Shown: positions 10,807 through 20,950 of the stretch, piece by piece
How the letters are laid out: each line of letters opens with the position of its first letter
Position numbering within the stretch: position 1 is the first letter of the stretch
Assembly (NCBI RefSeq): GCF_012489685.1
Contig: NC_080041.1
Span: forward strand, 104,253,760-104,317,759
Length of the DNA stretch: 64,000 nt
From: Lotus japonicus
Taxonomy: Eukaryota > Streptophyta > Magnoliopsida > Fabales > Fabaceae
Direction: 5' to 3'
The notes under the pieces: model-generated
The model's input: only the letters and a program-made list of their open reading frames with translations
Databases searched by the model: none
Told to the model about the DNA's origin: nothing
Made by a program: the position numbers and the translations under genes

Positions 10807-12269
10807 ATAATCACTCTTTCTAGAGAGACTTTACCTGAGAAGTGAGAACCATAACAACACTCATCTGGAGATACTTTACTAGAATCATAACAACTCTCTG
10901 GAGAAAATTTTACATGTACCAAATAAACCGAGCAATTTTTGAACTATTTTATACATGTAGGTTTTCTCTCAAAACTGACACAACTTTAAGTGGTAATAAA
11001 CACTAACAACACTAACAGTACAAATCTATAGTGGTAATGAACACATTGGGGTAAGTTTGAAGGTAAAGATAGTGACTACCAAGGACTGAAACAAAGCCAC
11101 CAAATATCTATCATTATAAACTTTATGTTACGAGTAAGCAATCTTGAAAGTAAAATGACATACAAGGCAATGGCAACTTATTGAAATCAATACTGAAAAC
11201 TGCTAGAATTGAATGATTCAGCTCAAGTTTGTAACCGGAAGCTCTGCAGGCACTGCACTGCCTACTATGTAAGTATTATAAGTTTAATATATTATGTTTA
11301 TGCATGTCTCAGAACTCAATGCCAAATTGCCAATGCTATCAAGTATCAACTTTCAAATTCCTAATACAGTTGTCATCAAAAGGGTCAAATTGGGATGAGG
11401 TTGACTTTAAATTCTTGGGGAATCTGAGTGGGGACACGAATGTGTTCAGCAAAGGCAAATGAAACAGAGAGCAATAGTTCTACCTCTGGTTCGACCCAAC
11501 TGCAGATTTCACACTTATTCCATTCTTAGGAATCCTCAGCACATTGTGTAAGCACTTCTCTATCTATGATCAATATTCAATTCAGTTCTATCTCTGGTTC
11601 CTTCAAAACGTTTTCTTTTATGCAATTTCTATTTAACAGCATGAACTCTGTTTCACATTCTCAGTAGATGGAACCCGCATCAAAGAATTCAAGAACAAGG
11701 AATCAATAGGAGTTCCATTTCGAAAGGATCAGCCAATGAGGCTAGGATGGGAACAAAAATAAAACATCCTAAGCCCCATGAGCCCATAATTTTATACCAT
11801 GCAGTCCAAATATCAAAAGCAAGCTTGCATATTACAAAAGTTTGCTATCTTACAGTAAATATAATCTAAACAGAGGAAGAACAAGTAATGGAAATATTGG
11901 CAATGGCGAGTTCTGTATAGCTATAATTTTTCAATCCTTGCACAGTTGCACCATCATTGCCATAGGCAATCAAAAAATCTTTACAGATGTCATGAAAATG
12001 TATATGACAGATACCATATGAACATCAGTGTGATTAAGAGGTTGAAGTGACCAGATGCGACATTAATCCATATCATAACTTGATAAGTCGCAAGATAATT
12101 AAGGTCGACAATATCACCATAACTCAAGTCAAAATGCATAACAAGCTAACAGCACAGTACCTTAGAAAAGTCAGGAATCATTGCAACATGAAAACCATGT
12201 CAACGACCATAAAAGAAACAAACTGCAACTACAATAACAAGTTTAAGAGTAAAATAGATTAAGATGCTA
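10807..12269. repeat. Spacer module of F-box unit B
   Basis: Non-coding. It contains the blocks shared with other units: a TTGAAGGTAAAGATAGTGACTA-like block near 11060 (also 25750 and 42580), the CACGAATGTGTTCAGC block near 11433 (also 19326 and 26153), and the GGAAATATTGGCAATGGCGA block near 11889. No supported ORF. Confidence 0.65.
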
Positions 12270-12930
12270 AAAAGGTATTAACTCCAGCCAGAATTCCCTA
12301 ACTCATACTATGAAATATAATTAAGTTCAAAAGCCTGCCTTGACCAAACTTTCTCAAATCACCACTAACTACTAAACACTACTGAAGCAAGATGATTTAA
12401 CATCATATAAATAAAATTCTCCTCCAAATGCTATAATCTCTTCTTGCAATATCGTCATTTGAAGGGAAGCCAAGACATCAAGCATAACATTTTAGAGCAC
12501 TCTTGCACCCTGCATGGCCTGCTGGAAAAAGATGAGCTTATTTTAAATGTCAGCATATATGAATTCTATAGGATCATAGTTTGATAACTTCTATTTCACT
12601 CCAACCTTAGTTGTTTTTCTTATATAACTTTCTACCAAAATTGCCTTCAATTATTCTAAGCAAATGAGACAACAAATGGTATCACTATCAATTAGTAAAT
12701 GCAGTCTACCACCAAACCTCATCTTTCCTTGCAATTTCAGGTGTCACACTTATTTATGAAGAAAGAAATAAAATCACTTGGGAAGGAGAGAGTACCAGAT
12801 AGGTTACGTAATCATCTTCTTGTATCATGTGTAGTTGTGTACTACATATGACTTCTCATTTTTCTAATGCACGATAAAAATAGTAATCAAATGGTGAAAA
12901 GGATTGAAGAACTACATACACTAATTCTTA
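12270..12930 (-). other. Putative spliced 3' UTR of F-box gene B
   Basis: After the stop codon of gene B, a GTATGT donor-like site is followed ~400 nt later by TTTTTCCAGCAG at about 12519, then by the exon-like block conserved in units A and C (GCAAGAGTGCTCTA and neighbouring sequence). The region contains the uninterrupted GTGTCACA (12741-12748), which serves as the empty-site reference for the MITE in unit C. Confidence 0.45.
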
Positions 12931-12937
12931 TTGTCAG

Positions 12938-14188
12938 TTACTCTTGGTCATCTTCACTTGCTTCCTCTGCGGCACTCGTCAGCTGGTCATCTTCACTTGC
13001 TTTCTCAAAGTCATTAGGGAGTGATAGTAAACTCTCTCTATACACACCACAATCTGCTTGAATATATGGATCTATACAAGGTGTGGGACAACTTGTGTAC
13101 ATATCAACTAGCCATCCTTTGTCATTAAGTATCATGAATCTTCCAGAGGCATTTGATCCAAAAATTTCACCATATGTGGTCATACATATTGGAAAAAAGA
13201 CATTGCGGGGAATATTACAAGTAGAAAAAGCAAACACCTTACTCCAAGATGACTGCACTTTATAGTTTTTCATCATCCATATCTCAGCCATTGAATTCAT
13301 ATTACCCGGGTAACATAGACTGAGATATTCTCCCATGACCCTCAAATAATATTGTCTATGGTTTAATGTCGTGGCTAAATCATGTGATATAGGAATCTCT
13401 GATAAACTCCTCTCGACCAAATCAAAGGCAATAATCACTTGAAGCTTGGTATCAAAAGAGATAACCAACCAATGCAGAGCCTCATTCAAGAGGGACCCAA
13501 TTCTTGAATCATAATCAATATCCGCATATCGAACATTAACACCCGCGACGCGAGACCATGAATTTGTTCTCAAGGAAAAACACTCAATGTAATAATCCGA
13601 TTCACGAAAATCTTCAACTTCATCAGGAAAAAAGGGGTCCCAATCCATCGGCGATATAAGAACTAACAAGTAGTCATCAGTTAACTTGTCATAGCCAAAA
13701 CCAGTTAGATAATCAAAAGTGACCTGATTAAGGTTATCTTTTCCTGGAATTCGTGTATGAACACCAGTTGCTGGATTCCATATAATGTTATTACCCAAAT
13801 CATAGATTAAAAGTATAAATCCTCTGCAAGAACACAAACATTCTGGATCGTTGAAAATGTCATCATCAGGATACGTACCAGCAATATTTTGGTCGGGGGA
13901 AAATGGAAGTGGACATTTGAGTTTTACAACAGCAGACGCATCGTGAAATGATTCATCTATATCTTGGAAACTAATAACAGAATCATCAATCGTTCTAACC
14001 TGATATCGGTGGGAGGGTGAAGCAGCTAGGTCAAAATGGGATTTACCGAATTGGGGATCGGAAATCAGAGATAGCCACGATTTGCAGACGGTTTTGAAAC
14101 GGAGCAGAGATCGAACTGGTAGCCTCAGCAGAATCTGTGGAATCAAATCCTCAGGGAGATTGCTACCTCTTGGACGCTGCTTGTTCAT
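12938..14188 (-). CDS. F-box/FBA protein (locus B)
   Basis: Complete single-exon gene of 416 residues. The F-box is at residues ~10-50 (LLRLPVRSLLRFKTVCKSW), followed by KSHFDLAASPSHR and an FBA domain with CSCRGFILL, WNPATG, FGYDKLTDDYLLV, LHWLVI, AFDLVERSLSEIPIS and AEIWMMKNYKVQSSWSK. Predicted SCF substrate receptor. Compared with A it has a shorter leader before the F-box and two acidic C-terminal units (ASEDDQ-type). The central variable part (EVEDFRESDYYIECFSLR) is longer than in D and similar in layout to C. A MULE starts 240 bp upstream, so little native promoter remains. Confidence 0.92.
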   Translation of the reverse strand: MNKQRPRGSNLPEDLIPQILLRLPVRSLLRFKTVCKSWLSLISDPQFGKSHFDLAASPSHRYQVRTIDDSVISFQDIDESFHDASAVVKLKCPLPFSPDQNIAGTYPDDDIFNDPECLCSCRGFILLIYDLGNNIIWNPATGVHTRIPGKDNLNQVTFDYLTGFGYDKLTDDYLLVLISPMDWDPFFPDEVEDFRESDYYIECFSLRTNSWSRVAGVNVRYADIDYDSRIGSLLNEALHWLVISFDTKLQVIIAFDLVERSLSEIPISHDLATTLNHRQYYLRVMGEYLSLCYPGNMNSMAEIWMMKNYKVQSSWSKVFAFSTCNIPRNVFFPICMTTYGEIFGSNASGRFMILNDKGWLVDMYTSCPTPCIDPYIQADCGVYRESLLSLPNDFEKASEDDQLTSAAEEASEDDQE

Positions 14189-14953
14189 CTTGCAGTATAC
14201 TGGGGTAGAGAGAGCTTTTTGGTTTTGATTTATACCAGAGAGCTGAATATCTTCTCAACCAGAATTGCCCTGTCCTTAATAAATGTTGATAAATGATAAG
14301 GATCTCCATATCAAATTTATAAAAGTGATTATGATGTTAAAGGATTGATAATGAACTATTTGGGTAAAAAATCATATTTTAGCCACCGTTTTTTCCGTTG
14401 AAAATTTTACACACACAGATTTTACCAAGGCTTAAACCTCATATTAGTCTCTGTCTTTGTATCGCCGTCTGAGGTAGGTTAAAAATTTGTGCAAAAGATC
14501 CTCGTGAATGAAAAACGTATGGAGCTAGTCCTCGCCGGAGCCCGGACCTCCGGCGAATGATGAAATGACATGATGACTGGATAAATGATGATGACGTAGC
14601 TTTAAAAAAAATATAAAATAAAAAATAAAAAAAAATTAAAATTAAAATTTATTTAACATAGATTAAGTTGTTATAATCCTAACCCTTACTTAAATCACTT
14701 AACATATTTCCCCCAATGTTTTCCTAATTTCCCACAAATTACCCAAATTCCCAAACCCAATTCGTTCATCTTATCAGCTGAAATTAGGGTTCATCACATT
14801 TTCCTCTCTTCCTCTCCTCTGATCTTCTCCTTCGTCCCCAAATCGTTCCTCTTACTCTTCTGAACTTTCCTAAATCTCGCTCGTGTTCATCTTCCTGCCC
14901 TGAACTTCGTTCGTCAATCGCGCTCGTGGTAACTCGTTTCTCTCTTCGAAACC

Positions 14954-15491
14954 ATGAATTCTTCATCTGCTTCGTCATCTCGCTCCAGGTCGAGGACAAG
15001 GTCTGCAGGTGGAAGTGCCAGATGTCAATGTGGTCTTCCTCTCATCATTTACACTGCAGGTACTCGACATAACCAAGATAGGAGATTTCTCAGATGTAGA
15101 AAATGGCAAGTAAGTGAATGGTCTTCCTGTCAAGTTGTTTAAACTGCGGTTTGTTGAAATTATGAGTAACCTACTTGAATGTATGTTGCAGGTTCCAGGT
15201 AGTTGTGGTTTCTTTTTTTGGATTGATGACCCAAATCTGGAAACTGATACAGTTCAGGGAAGAGATGCAATTCAGGGAAGAGATCCTCAAGTTCAAAGTG
15301 ATGCAATGAGTTATAATTCTGAGATTGGGAATTCATTAAACTCTGTTAATGTTGCTCCTAATTTGAATAAAAAGATTCAGAAGCTCAAGATGAAGCTTGA
15401 GGTTGAGAGATTCCAGAAGAAGCTCTTATGTTTGTTTACTCTGGTTGCTTCCATTGTAGCAATATGGTGTTTGTGTATGAGAAAGGGTTGA
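14954..15491 (+). CDS. GRF-type zinc-finger protein with C-terminal membrane anchor
   Basis: Two exons: 14954-15109 and 15192-15491, with an 82-bp phase-0 intron (GTAAGT donor, TTGCAG acceptor), giving 151 residues. A Ser/Arg-rich leader is followed by a GRF zinc finger: C24-x-C26-G, H39, RRFLRC48, and across the intron GSC57GFFFW. GRF fingers bind DNA or RNA in other proteins. Then comes a short repeat (QGRDAIQGRD), a Lys-rich predicted coiled coil (~105-125) and one hydrophobic segment (LLCLFTLVASIVAIWCLCM). This architecture is common for small plant GRF proteins, often found in transposons. It lies inside the MULE at 14429-17696; expression is unknown. Confidence 0.75.
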
Positions 15492-15529
15492 AAGAAGGTT
15501 GTGAAAGAAGTGGGTTGAAAGAAGGTGCT

Positions 15530-15712
15530 GAAGGAAGTGAGTTTAATTATGAGAGTTCAATGTCCATCTAGAATTGTTTGTTGTTAATGGCATGTTGCCA
15601 GTAATTTGTTCATGACAGCAAGAAGGAGTTTAATTATGTTAGGTCATCCATCTAGACTTGTTTGTTGTTAATGGCATGTTGCCAGTATTTTGTTCATGGA
15701 AGGAACTATTTT
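15530..15712. repeat. ~100-bp tandem duplication after the GRF gene
   Basis: Two adjacent copies share AATGGCATGTTGCCAGTA and TTGTTCATG, plus a GTTTAATTATG lead-in. They occupy what would be the 3' UTR of the GRF gene. Confidence 0.7.
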
Positions 15713-15988
15713 GTGTACCATGTACTGGATTTTTAATGAAAAGCAACCTTAATGACATTAAACATAGTTGTTGTGTTACTGTTGAAGAATTTATTTCTTA
15801 GCCTGACTTTGTACTTCCTTAATCATACACATTCAACATTATTAAAAAGAGGCTCAAAAGAGACAACCAACATAGACAAGTAAATATATTAGAGTTAAAC
15901 TGGACAAGCAAATAGATTAGGTTAAACCATCAATACATAAGGAGTTAAACTGCCCCAACAGTCATTGTTTGCAGAAGGATAAACATAG

Positions 15989-16867
15989 CTAAAAACATTG
16001 AAAATCCAGCAACTTAGTGGCCAAAGTAAGTGGTCCAGACACATCACTATGAGAATCATCTCCATCAATCACTTCAGGAAAATTTTCATCAAGGGGCAAT
16101 TCAGGAAAATTTTCAGCAAGGGGCACATCAGGAACAACCTGCACTTCAGGCAAGATTTCAACAACCCCCACTCCGTCATTCTGCACATTTTCAGGAATTG
16201 GAACATTTTCATTCAACTGAACTTCTGGAATTGGAACATTATCAGTAAGCTCCACATCTGGCTCATTCACCTGAGAATGAAGAGTGACTTCATCTGGAAC
16301 ATTATCAATAAGCTCCACATCTGCCTCATTCACCTGAGAATGAAGAGTGACTTCATCTGGAACATTATCAGTAAGCTCCGCATCTGGCTCATCATCAGAG
16401 ATAACAACTAAAGAAGGTTTGCCCTTATTATTTGATTTCCTCACCACACCTTGTAAACGATGGGACCTTCTCACAGTTTTCATTTTTTTTTATGGATCCT
16501 TCTTTTTTTTTGCTTTTTCCTCTTCATTCACTACAGAGGGTACACCTTGATCTCTGGGAGGAGGCTCTTGTGACAGATTTTCAACAAGGATGAGACCTTC
16601 ACCCTTTGAAGCAGCATACCTAGCCATATCCAGTGCATCAGCATCAGATTTGTAATGCCTGAAGACATGTTGAGGAACATCCTCAGCAGTTACCCACCAC
16701 AAATTAAACTCCTTGTATCCCAGTTCTTTGATCATGTTAACAGTGTCAATGAAGGACCACATATCTTCATCTTGATTAGTATAAGCACGTACAACACCAC
16801 CAAAGTAATGCAAGTAAGGGGATGTTCCAAACCAACCACCATGACGAACAAGCAAGGTAAACCTCAT
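15989..16867 (-). CDS. PB1-like domain protein of MULE origin, interrupted by one stop
   Basis: The upstream part (16490-16867, 125 residues) begins MRFTLLVRHGGWF and carries YFGGVVRAY, MWSFIDTVNMIKELGY, LWWV and DADALDMARYAA. This pattern is typical of the PB1-like domain at the N-terminus of legume MULE proteins. After KKKKDP comes one TAA (16490-16492), and the same frame resumes at 16483 (15989-16483, 164 residues). That part has RRSHRLQG and acidic repeats of DVELTDNVPDEVTLHSQVNE. The stop sits in an A-run and may be a nonsense mutation, a natural end, or lie beside a missed intron. A CAG acceptor directly precedes the ATG, suggesting an upstream UTR intron. No transposase core follows. 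Confidence 0.65.
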
Positions 16868-18206
16868 CCTGTCAATCCCAAAAAAGCCAAGTTAACATTC
16901 ATCCATCCCTAAATAGCAACCCAAAACACAGCAACAAAAAACCCAACCACAGCAAGGCAAAACATACGAACCCAAAACCCACTCCAAAACCAACACGAAA
17001 ACCCACCCCAAAATCCACACCAAAACCCACACCACACCAAAACCCATCCCACTCGAAAACCCCAAAACCCACACCAACAATAAGACTCCAACAATAATCA
17101 CCACAATAACATACCCAATAAGCTTAATTTATACAGAATCGAAGAAGAGATGAAAATTTTCGAACTTACTTGTCAATCTGGGCTCAGACTTGGCCTCAAC
17201 GGTGGTCTCAAAATCGAACACCACAAACCGCTCAAAAGGAAGAACCAACACCGACGAGAATAAATGAAGAAGGAGCGTTAACAGGAAGAACCAACACAAC
17301 GAAGAACACGAAGGTGGCTAGGGTTGATAGGCAACACTGGAAATGAAGAACACGAAGACAGTTAGGGTTGGTTTCTCAGATTATTGAATTAGGATTGGGA
17401 ATTGGGGTAATTTGTGGGGAATTAGGAAAATATTAGGGGGAAATATGTTTAAGTGAATTAAGTTAGGGTTAGATGTTAATTAAATTTTAATTTTTTTAAT
17501 TTTTATTTTTTTAAAGCCACATCATCATCATTTATCCAGTCATCATGCCATTTCATCACTCGCCGGAGGTCCGGGCTCCGGCGAGGACTGACTCCATACG
17601 TTTTTCATTCACGAGAATCTTTTGCACAAATTTTTCCGGTCAGGGACCTACCTCAGACGGCGACACAAAGACAGAGACTAATATGAGGTTTAAGCCTTTT
17701 ACCAATGGCTCATATCCGTCGATAATTGCACAGGTGAACTAGTGATATGTCTGTTAGTCTATATCCATCAATAATTTACTCACCGTCTATAGCTCTTGGG
17801 AATTTACTGACGGTCCAGAAAAACTGTTACTAGAAATTACTAGTTAGCTATATAACGACGATATTTTGATCGTTGGTTGGCCGTTGGTATGATTTAAGTG
17901 ATCCTTGATGTGAATAGTTGATTCTTAAGATGATAACTTATATGATTTTACGAACACTTAACTCATAGGTCGCATTTTCTCATCGTTCTGATGAATGGTA
18001 TGATAGAGTCGCATTCTCTCTTTATTGCGACAAACGGTATTCCAAATTTAAACTCATAAAAAAGTTTCAAACATAAGATTACGAAAATATAATTTTAAGT
18101 TCAACTCAAATACAAAATAAAAATATATCATGCACTAACATTTCAAATCTCATTAAACATCATCTTCCTTCTCATGAGTATAAATATAAACTTTCACGTA
18201 GTCATC

Positions 18207-18337
18207 AAATCACATTCTTGAACCTTTTAATAATCCTAAAAAACGTAATATTGAGGTAACTTAAGTATCATAAATCACATTCTTCAACCTTTTAATAATC
18301 CTAAAAAACGTAATATTGAGGTAACTTAAGTATCATA
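18207..18337. repeat. 65-bp tandem duplication
   Basis: Two consecutive copies of a unit running from AATCACATTCTT to AACTTAAGTATCAT, nearly identical, in AT-rich intergenic DNA. Confidence 0.85.
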
Positions 18338-18721
18338 ACCAGTAGAGTTTTAAAATATCACAAGTAATTGACAGTCAAAAAATTGCATATAGAGAGAAAA
18401 GAGCAACAATAAAAAATGAGTTTAAGAACTAATTATTTCATAAGATTCTGGAATGAAACTCATAACATAAGGTATAGTATCTATAAAGAGCATGAACTAA
18501 AAAAATACTTTTGCTTCTCCCATGAAAAATAAAATATAAAAACTTTGCCACTTAATAAATTACGCACTCACAACTATGAAGAGCAAGCTCAACTCCCTCC
18601 CGTGCCCTCCGTTGGACCAAGATATGCGTCACCTCATGGATTTAAGCATTAATAATGGTTAACAAAAGGGATTAGACAAAACATCCAATTTATGAGACTT
18701 AGGGTTTTAGAGAAACTCATG

Positions 18722-18956
18722 AAAACAAATCAAACACTTGATTTCCTACTATGTTATGACAATACCCACTAGCCATATTAGTAAATTTCTTAATCTTTGG
18801 GAAAACAAATCAAACCCTCCTACTATGTTATGACAATACCCACTAGCCATATTAGTAAATTTCTTAATCTTTGGGAAAACAAATCAAACCCTTGATTTCC
18901 TACTATGTTATGACAATACCCACCGGTCATATTAGTAAATTTCTTAATCTTTGGAT
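18722..18956. repeat. ~75-80-bp tandem repeat, three copies
   Basis: Three direct copies containing TACTATGTTATGACAATACC and TAGTAAATTTCTTAATCTTT. The second lacks the CTTGATTTC portion and the third has CACCGGTCAT instead of CACTAGCCAT. No coding potential. Confidence 0.85.
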
Positions 18957-19314
18957 TGAAGACTTCACCTCAATGAGCTCTAAATAACACTACCCAAGAG
19001 ATAAGTAGAGTCCCAAACACCTTTGAAACAACACTCAAATCTATGGTGGGGTGTGACTTTCTAAGTTGAAAATGGAAGAATAATTGAGGAAATACGAAAG
19101 GAAATTGAGAGAGTCGAAGAGGGTCTCGGGTCATATTTTTAACCCTCTCCTCTCTTTTTCTTACTTTTAAAAATCTACTTTTTTTTTTCAAACCACCAAG
19201 TTATTGAAACAGGGCGTACATTGTTTTCTGGATCGATCTTCTGATTGGAGGTTGAGTGGTGAGGCTGATGAGGATTTTAGGGTTCTGGGGTTGAAGAAGA
19301 AGATGAAGTGGAAA

Positions 19315-20129
19315 TGGCGGTCCACAAATGTGTTCAGCCAAGGCAAATGAAACAGAGAGCAACAGTTTTATCACTGATTCGACCCAGCTGTAGATCTCAC
19401 ACATATTTCATTCTTTGGAATCCTCAGCGCATTGTGTAAGCACCTGTCTATCTATGATCAATATGCAATTCAGTTCAACAGCATGAGCTGATCAATTAAC
19501 TGTTCTTCATATGTATCAGATTCTCAGTAGATGGAACTCCCCATCAGAGAATTCAAGAACATGGAATCAATGGGAGTTCCATTCCCAAAGGACCAGCCAA
19601 TGAAGCTAGGAACTGATCAGCCCTTGCAATATATTGCTACAAACCCTGCTGTAAAAGCATGTTAACCAAAGGCAGGATAGGAACAAAAATAAAACATCCA
19701 GAGCCCCATGAGCCCATAATTGTGTTCCTATTCATATTAATTTTATACCACGCAGTCCAAATATCAAAAGCAAGTTTGCATATTACGAATGTTTGCTATC
19801 TTATTGTCATAAATTATGCAGATAAATATAATCTATAGAGGAAGAAAAAGTAATGGAAAAATTGGTGATAGCGAGTTCTGCTAAAGCTATAATTTTTTCA
19901 ATCCTCAAAAAATCTTTACAGATATCATGAAAATGTATATGACAGATACCACATGAACATCAGTGTGATTAAGAGGTTAAACTGATCAGATGCGAGATTA
20001 ATCCATATCATAACTTGATAAGTTGCAAGATAATTAAGGTGCATAACAAGCTAACAGCACAGTATCATAGAAAAGTCAAGAATCATTACAACATGAAAAA
20101 GATAAAGATGCTAAAATGAAAGTACTAAC
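19315..20129. repeat. Spacer module of F-box unit C
   Basis: It shares, in order, the TGTGTTCAGCCAAGGCAAAT block, the AGATGGAACTCC block and the GGCGATGGCGA-type block with unit B (11430-12060) and unit D (26150-26700). It is shorter than in B because of small deletions. Non-coding. Confidence 0.65.
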
Positions 20130-20945
20130 TCCAGCTAGAATTTTCTAACTCATACAATGAAATATAATTAAGTTCAAAAGCCTGCCTTGGCTCAAACTTA
20201 CTCAAATCGCCACTAAGTAAACACTACTGAAGCAAGATGATTTAACATCCTATAAATAAAATTCTCTTCCAAATGCTATGCTCTCTTCTTGCAATATCAT
20301 CATTTGAAGGCAAGCCAGGACATCAAGCATAACTGTGTAGAGCCCTATTGCACCCTGCATGGCCTGCTGGAAAAGATAAGCTTATTTTAAATGTCACCAT
20401 ATGTAAATTCTATAGGAACATAAACAGTTATTTCACCCCAGACCTTAGTTGTTTTTCTTATATAACTTTCCACCGAAATTGCCTTTAATTATTCTAAGCA
20501 AATGAGACATCAAATGTTTTCCCTATCAATTAGTAAATGCAGTCTACCACCCAACCTCATATTTCCTTGCAATTGCAGGTGTCACACAGTCTTATCAAAT
20601 CGCGATTGCGGACCATCGCGGTGAGCCAAAAATCCGCTATTTCGGAGGCTATTTAGCAGCCAATAGCGGGAATAGCGCGCTGTATTGGGCAATAGCGGCG
20701 CCGCGATTAGCCAAAAATCCGCTACACTATAGCGGCGTGCGCCGCTATTTGATAGCACTGGTGTCACACTTATTCATGAAGAAAGAAATATTATCACTTA
20801 GGAAGGAGAGAGTGCAAGATAGGTTAAGGAATCATCTTCTTGTATCATGTGTTCTACATATAACTTTCGTTTTTTGTTATGCATGATAAATAGTAATAAA
20901 ATGGTGAAAAGGAGTGAAGAATTACATACCCTAATTCTTATTGTC
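20130..20945 (-). other. Putative spliced 3' UTR of F-box gene C, with MITE
   Basis: A donor-like GGGTATGTAA lies shortly after the stop of gene C. A TTTTCCAGCAG acceptor lies at about 20364, followed by the conserved exon-like block. A 174-bp MITE (20587-20760) lies inside the presumed intron. Confidence 0.42.
20587..20760. mobile_element. hAT-type MITE
   Basis: The ends are CAGTCTTATCAAAT and ATTTGATAGCACTG, imperfect inverted repeats starting CAGT. The 8-bp duplication GTGTCACA lies at 20579-20586 and 20761-20768. The same site is empty in unit B (single GTGTCACA at 12741-12748). An 8-bp duplication and CAG termini fit the hAT superfamily. It is GC-rich for this window, with several AATAGCGG/CCGCTA words that allow strong folding. 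Confidence 0.88.
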
Positions 20946-20950
20946 AGATA

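Larger units (their letters stand above)
14429..17696. mobile_element. Two-gene MULE (GRF zinc finger plus PB1-like)
   Basis: A 3.27-kb element with inverted termini of ~200 bp (GGCTTAAACCTCATATTAGT at the left, mirrored at the right), including CCTCGCCGGAGCCCGGAC and TCATCATCATTTATCCAGTC-like segments. A perfect 9-bp target duplication, TTTTACCAA, flanks it at 14420-14428 and 17697-17705. It holds a plus-strand spliced GRF-type zinc-finger gene (14954-15491) and a minus-strand PB1-like ORF pair (15989-16867). No MULE transposase core (DDE) or SWIM finger is visible, so it is probably mobilised in trans. The 7173-8337 element is a shorter family member. Confidence 0.9.
17706..19314. other. 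AT-rich intergenic sequence with tandem repeats
   Basis: No gene was recognised. It contains two tandem duplications listed separately and a purine-rich stretch (19060-19190) whose reverse strand has a short open frame without family features. GCATTCTCTCTTTATTGCGA-like motifs near 17960-18040 form a loose pair. Confidence 0.5.

Noticed and set aside
16655..17104. ORFs opposite to and upstream of the PB1-like gene
   Set aside because: Shadows of the real frame and Gly/Trp/Val-rich low complexity from an AACCCAAAACCC-type tract.
18722..18956. CRISPR-like direct repeats
   Set aside because: The units are contiguous tandem copies with no unique spacers, in plant DNA.
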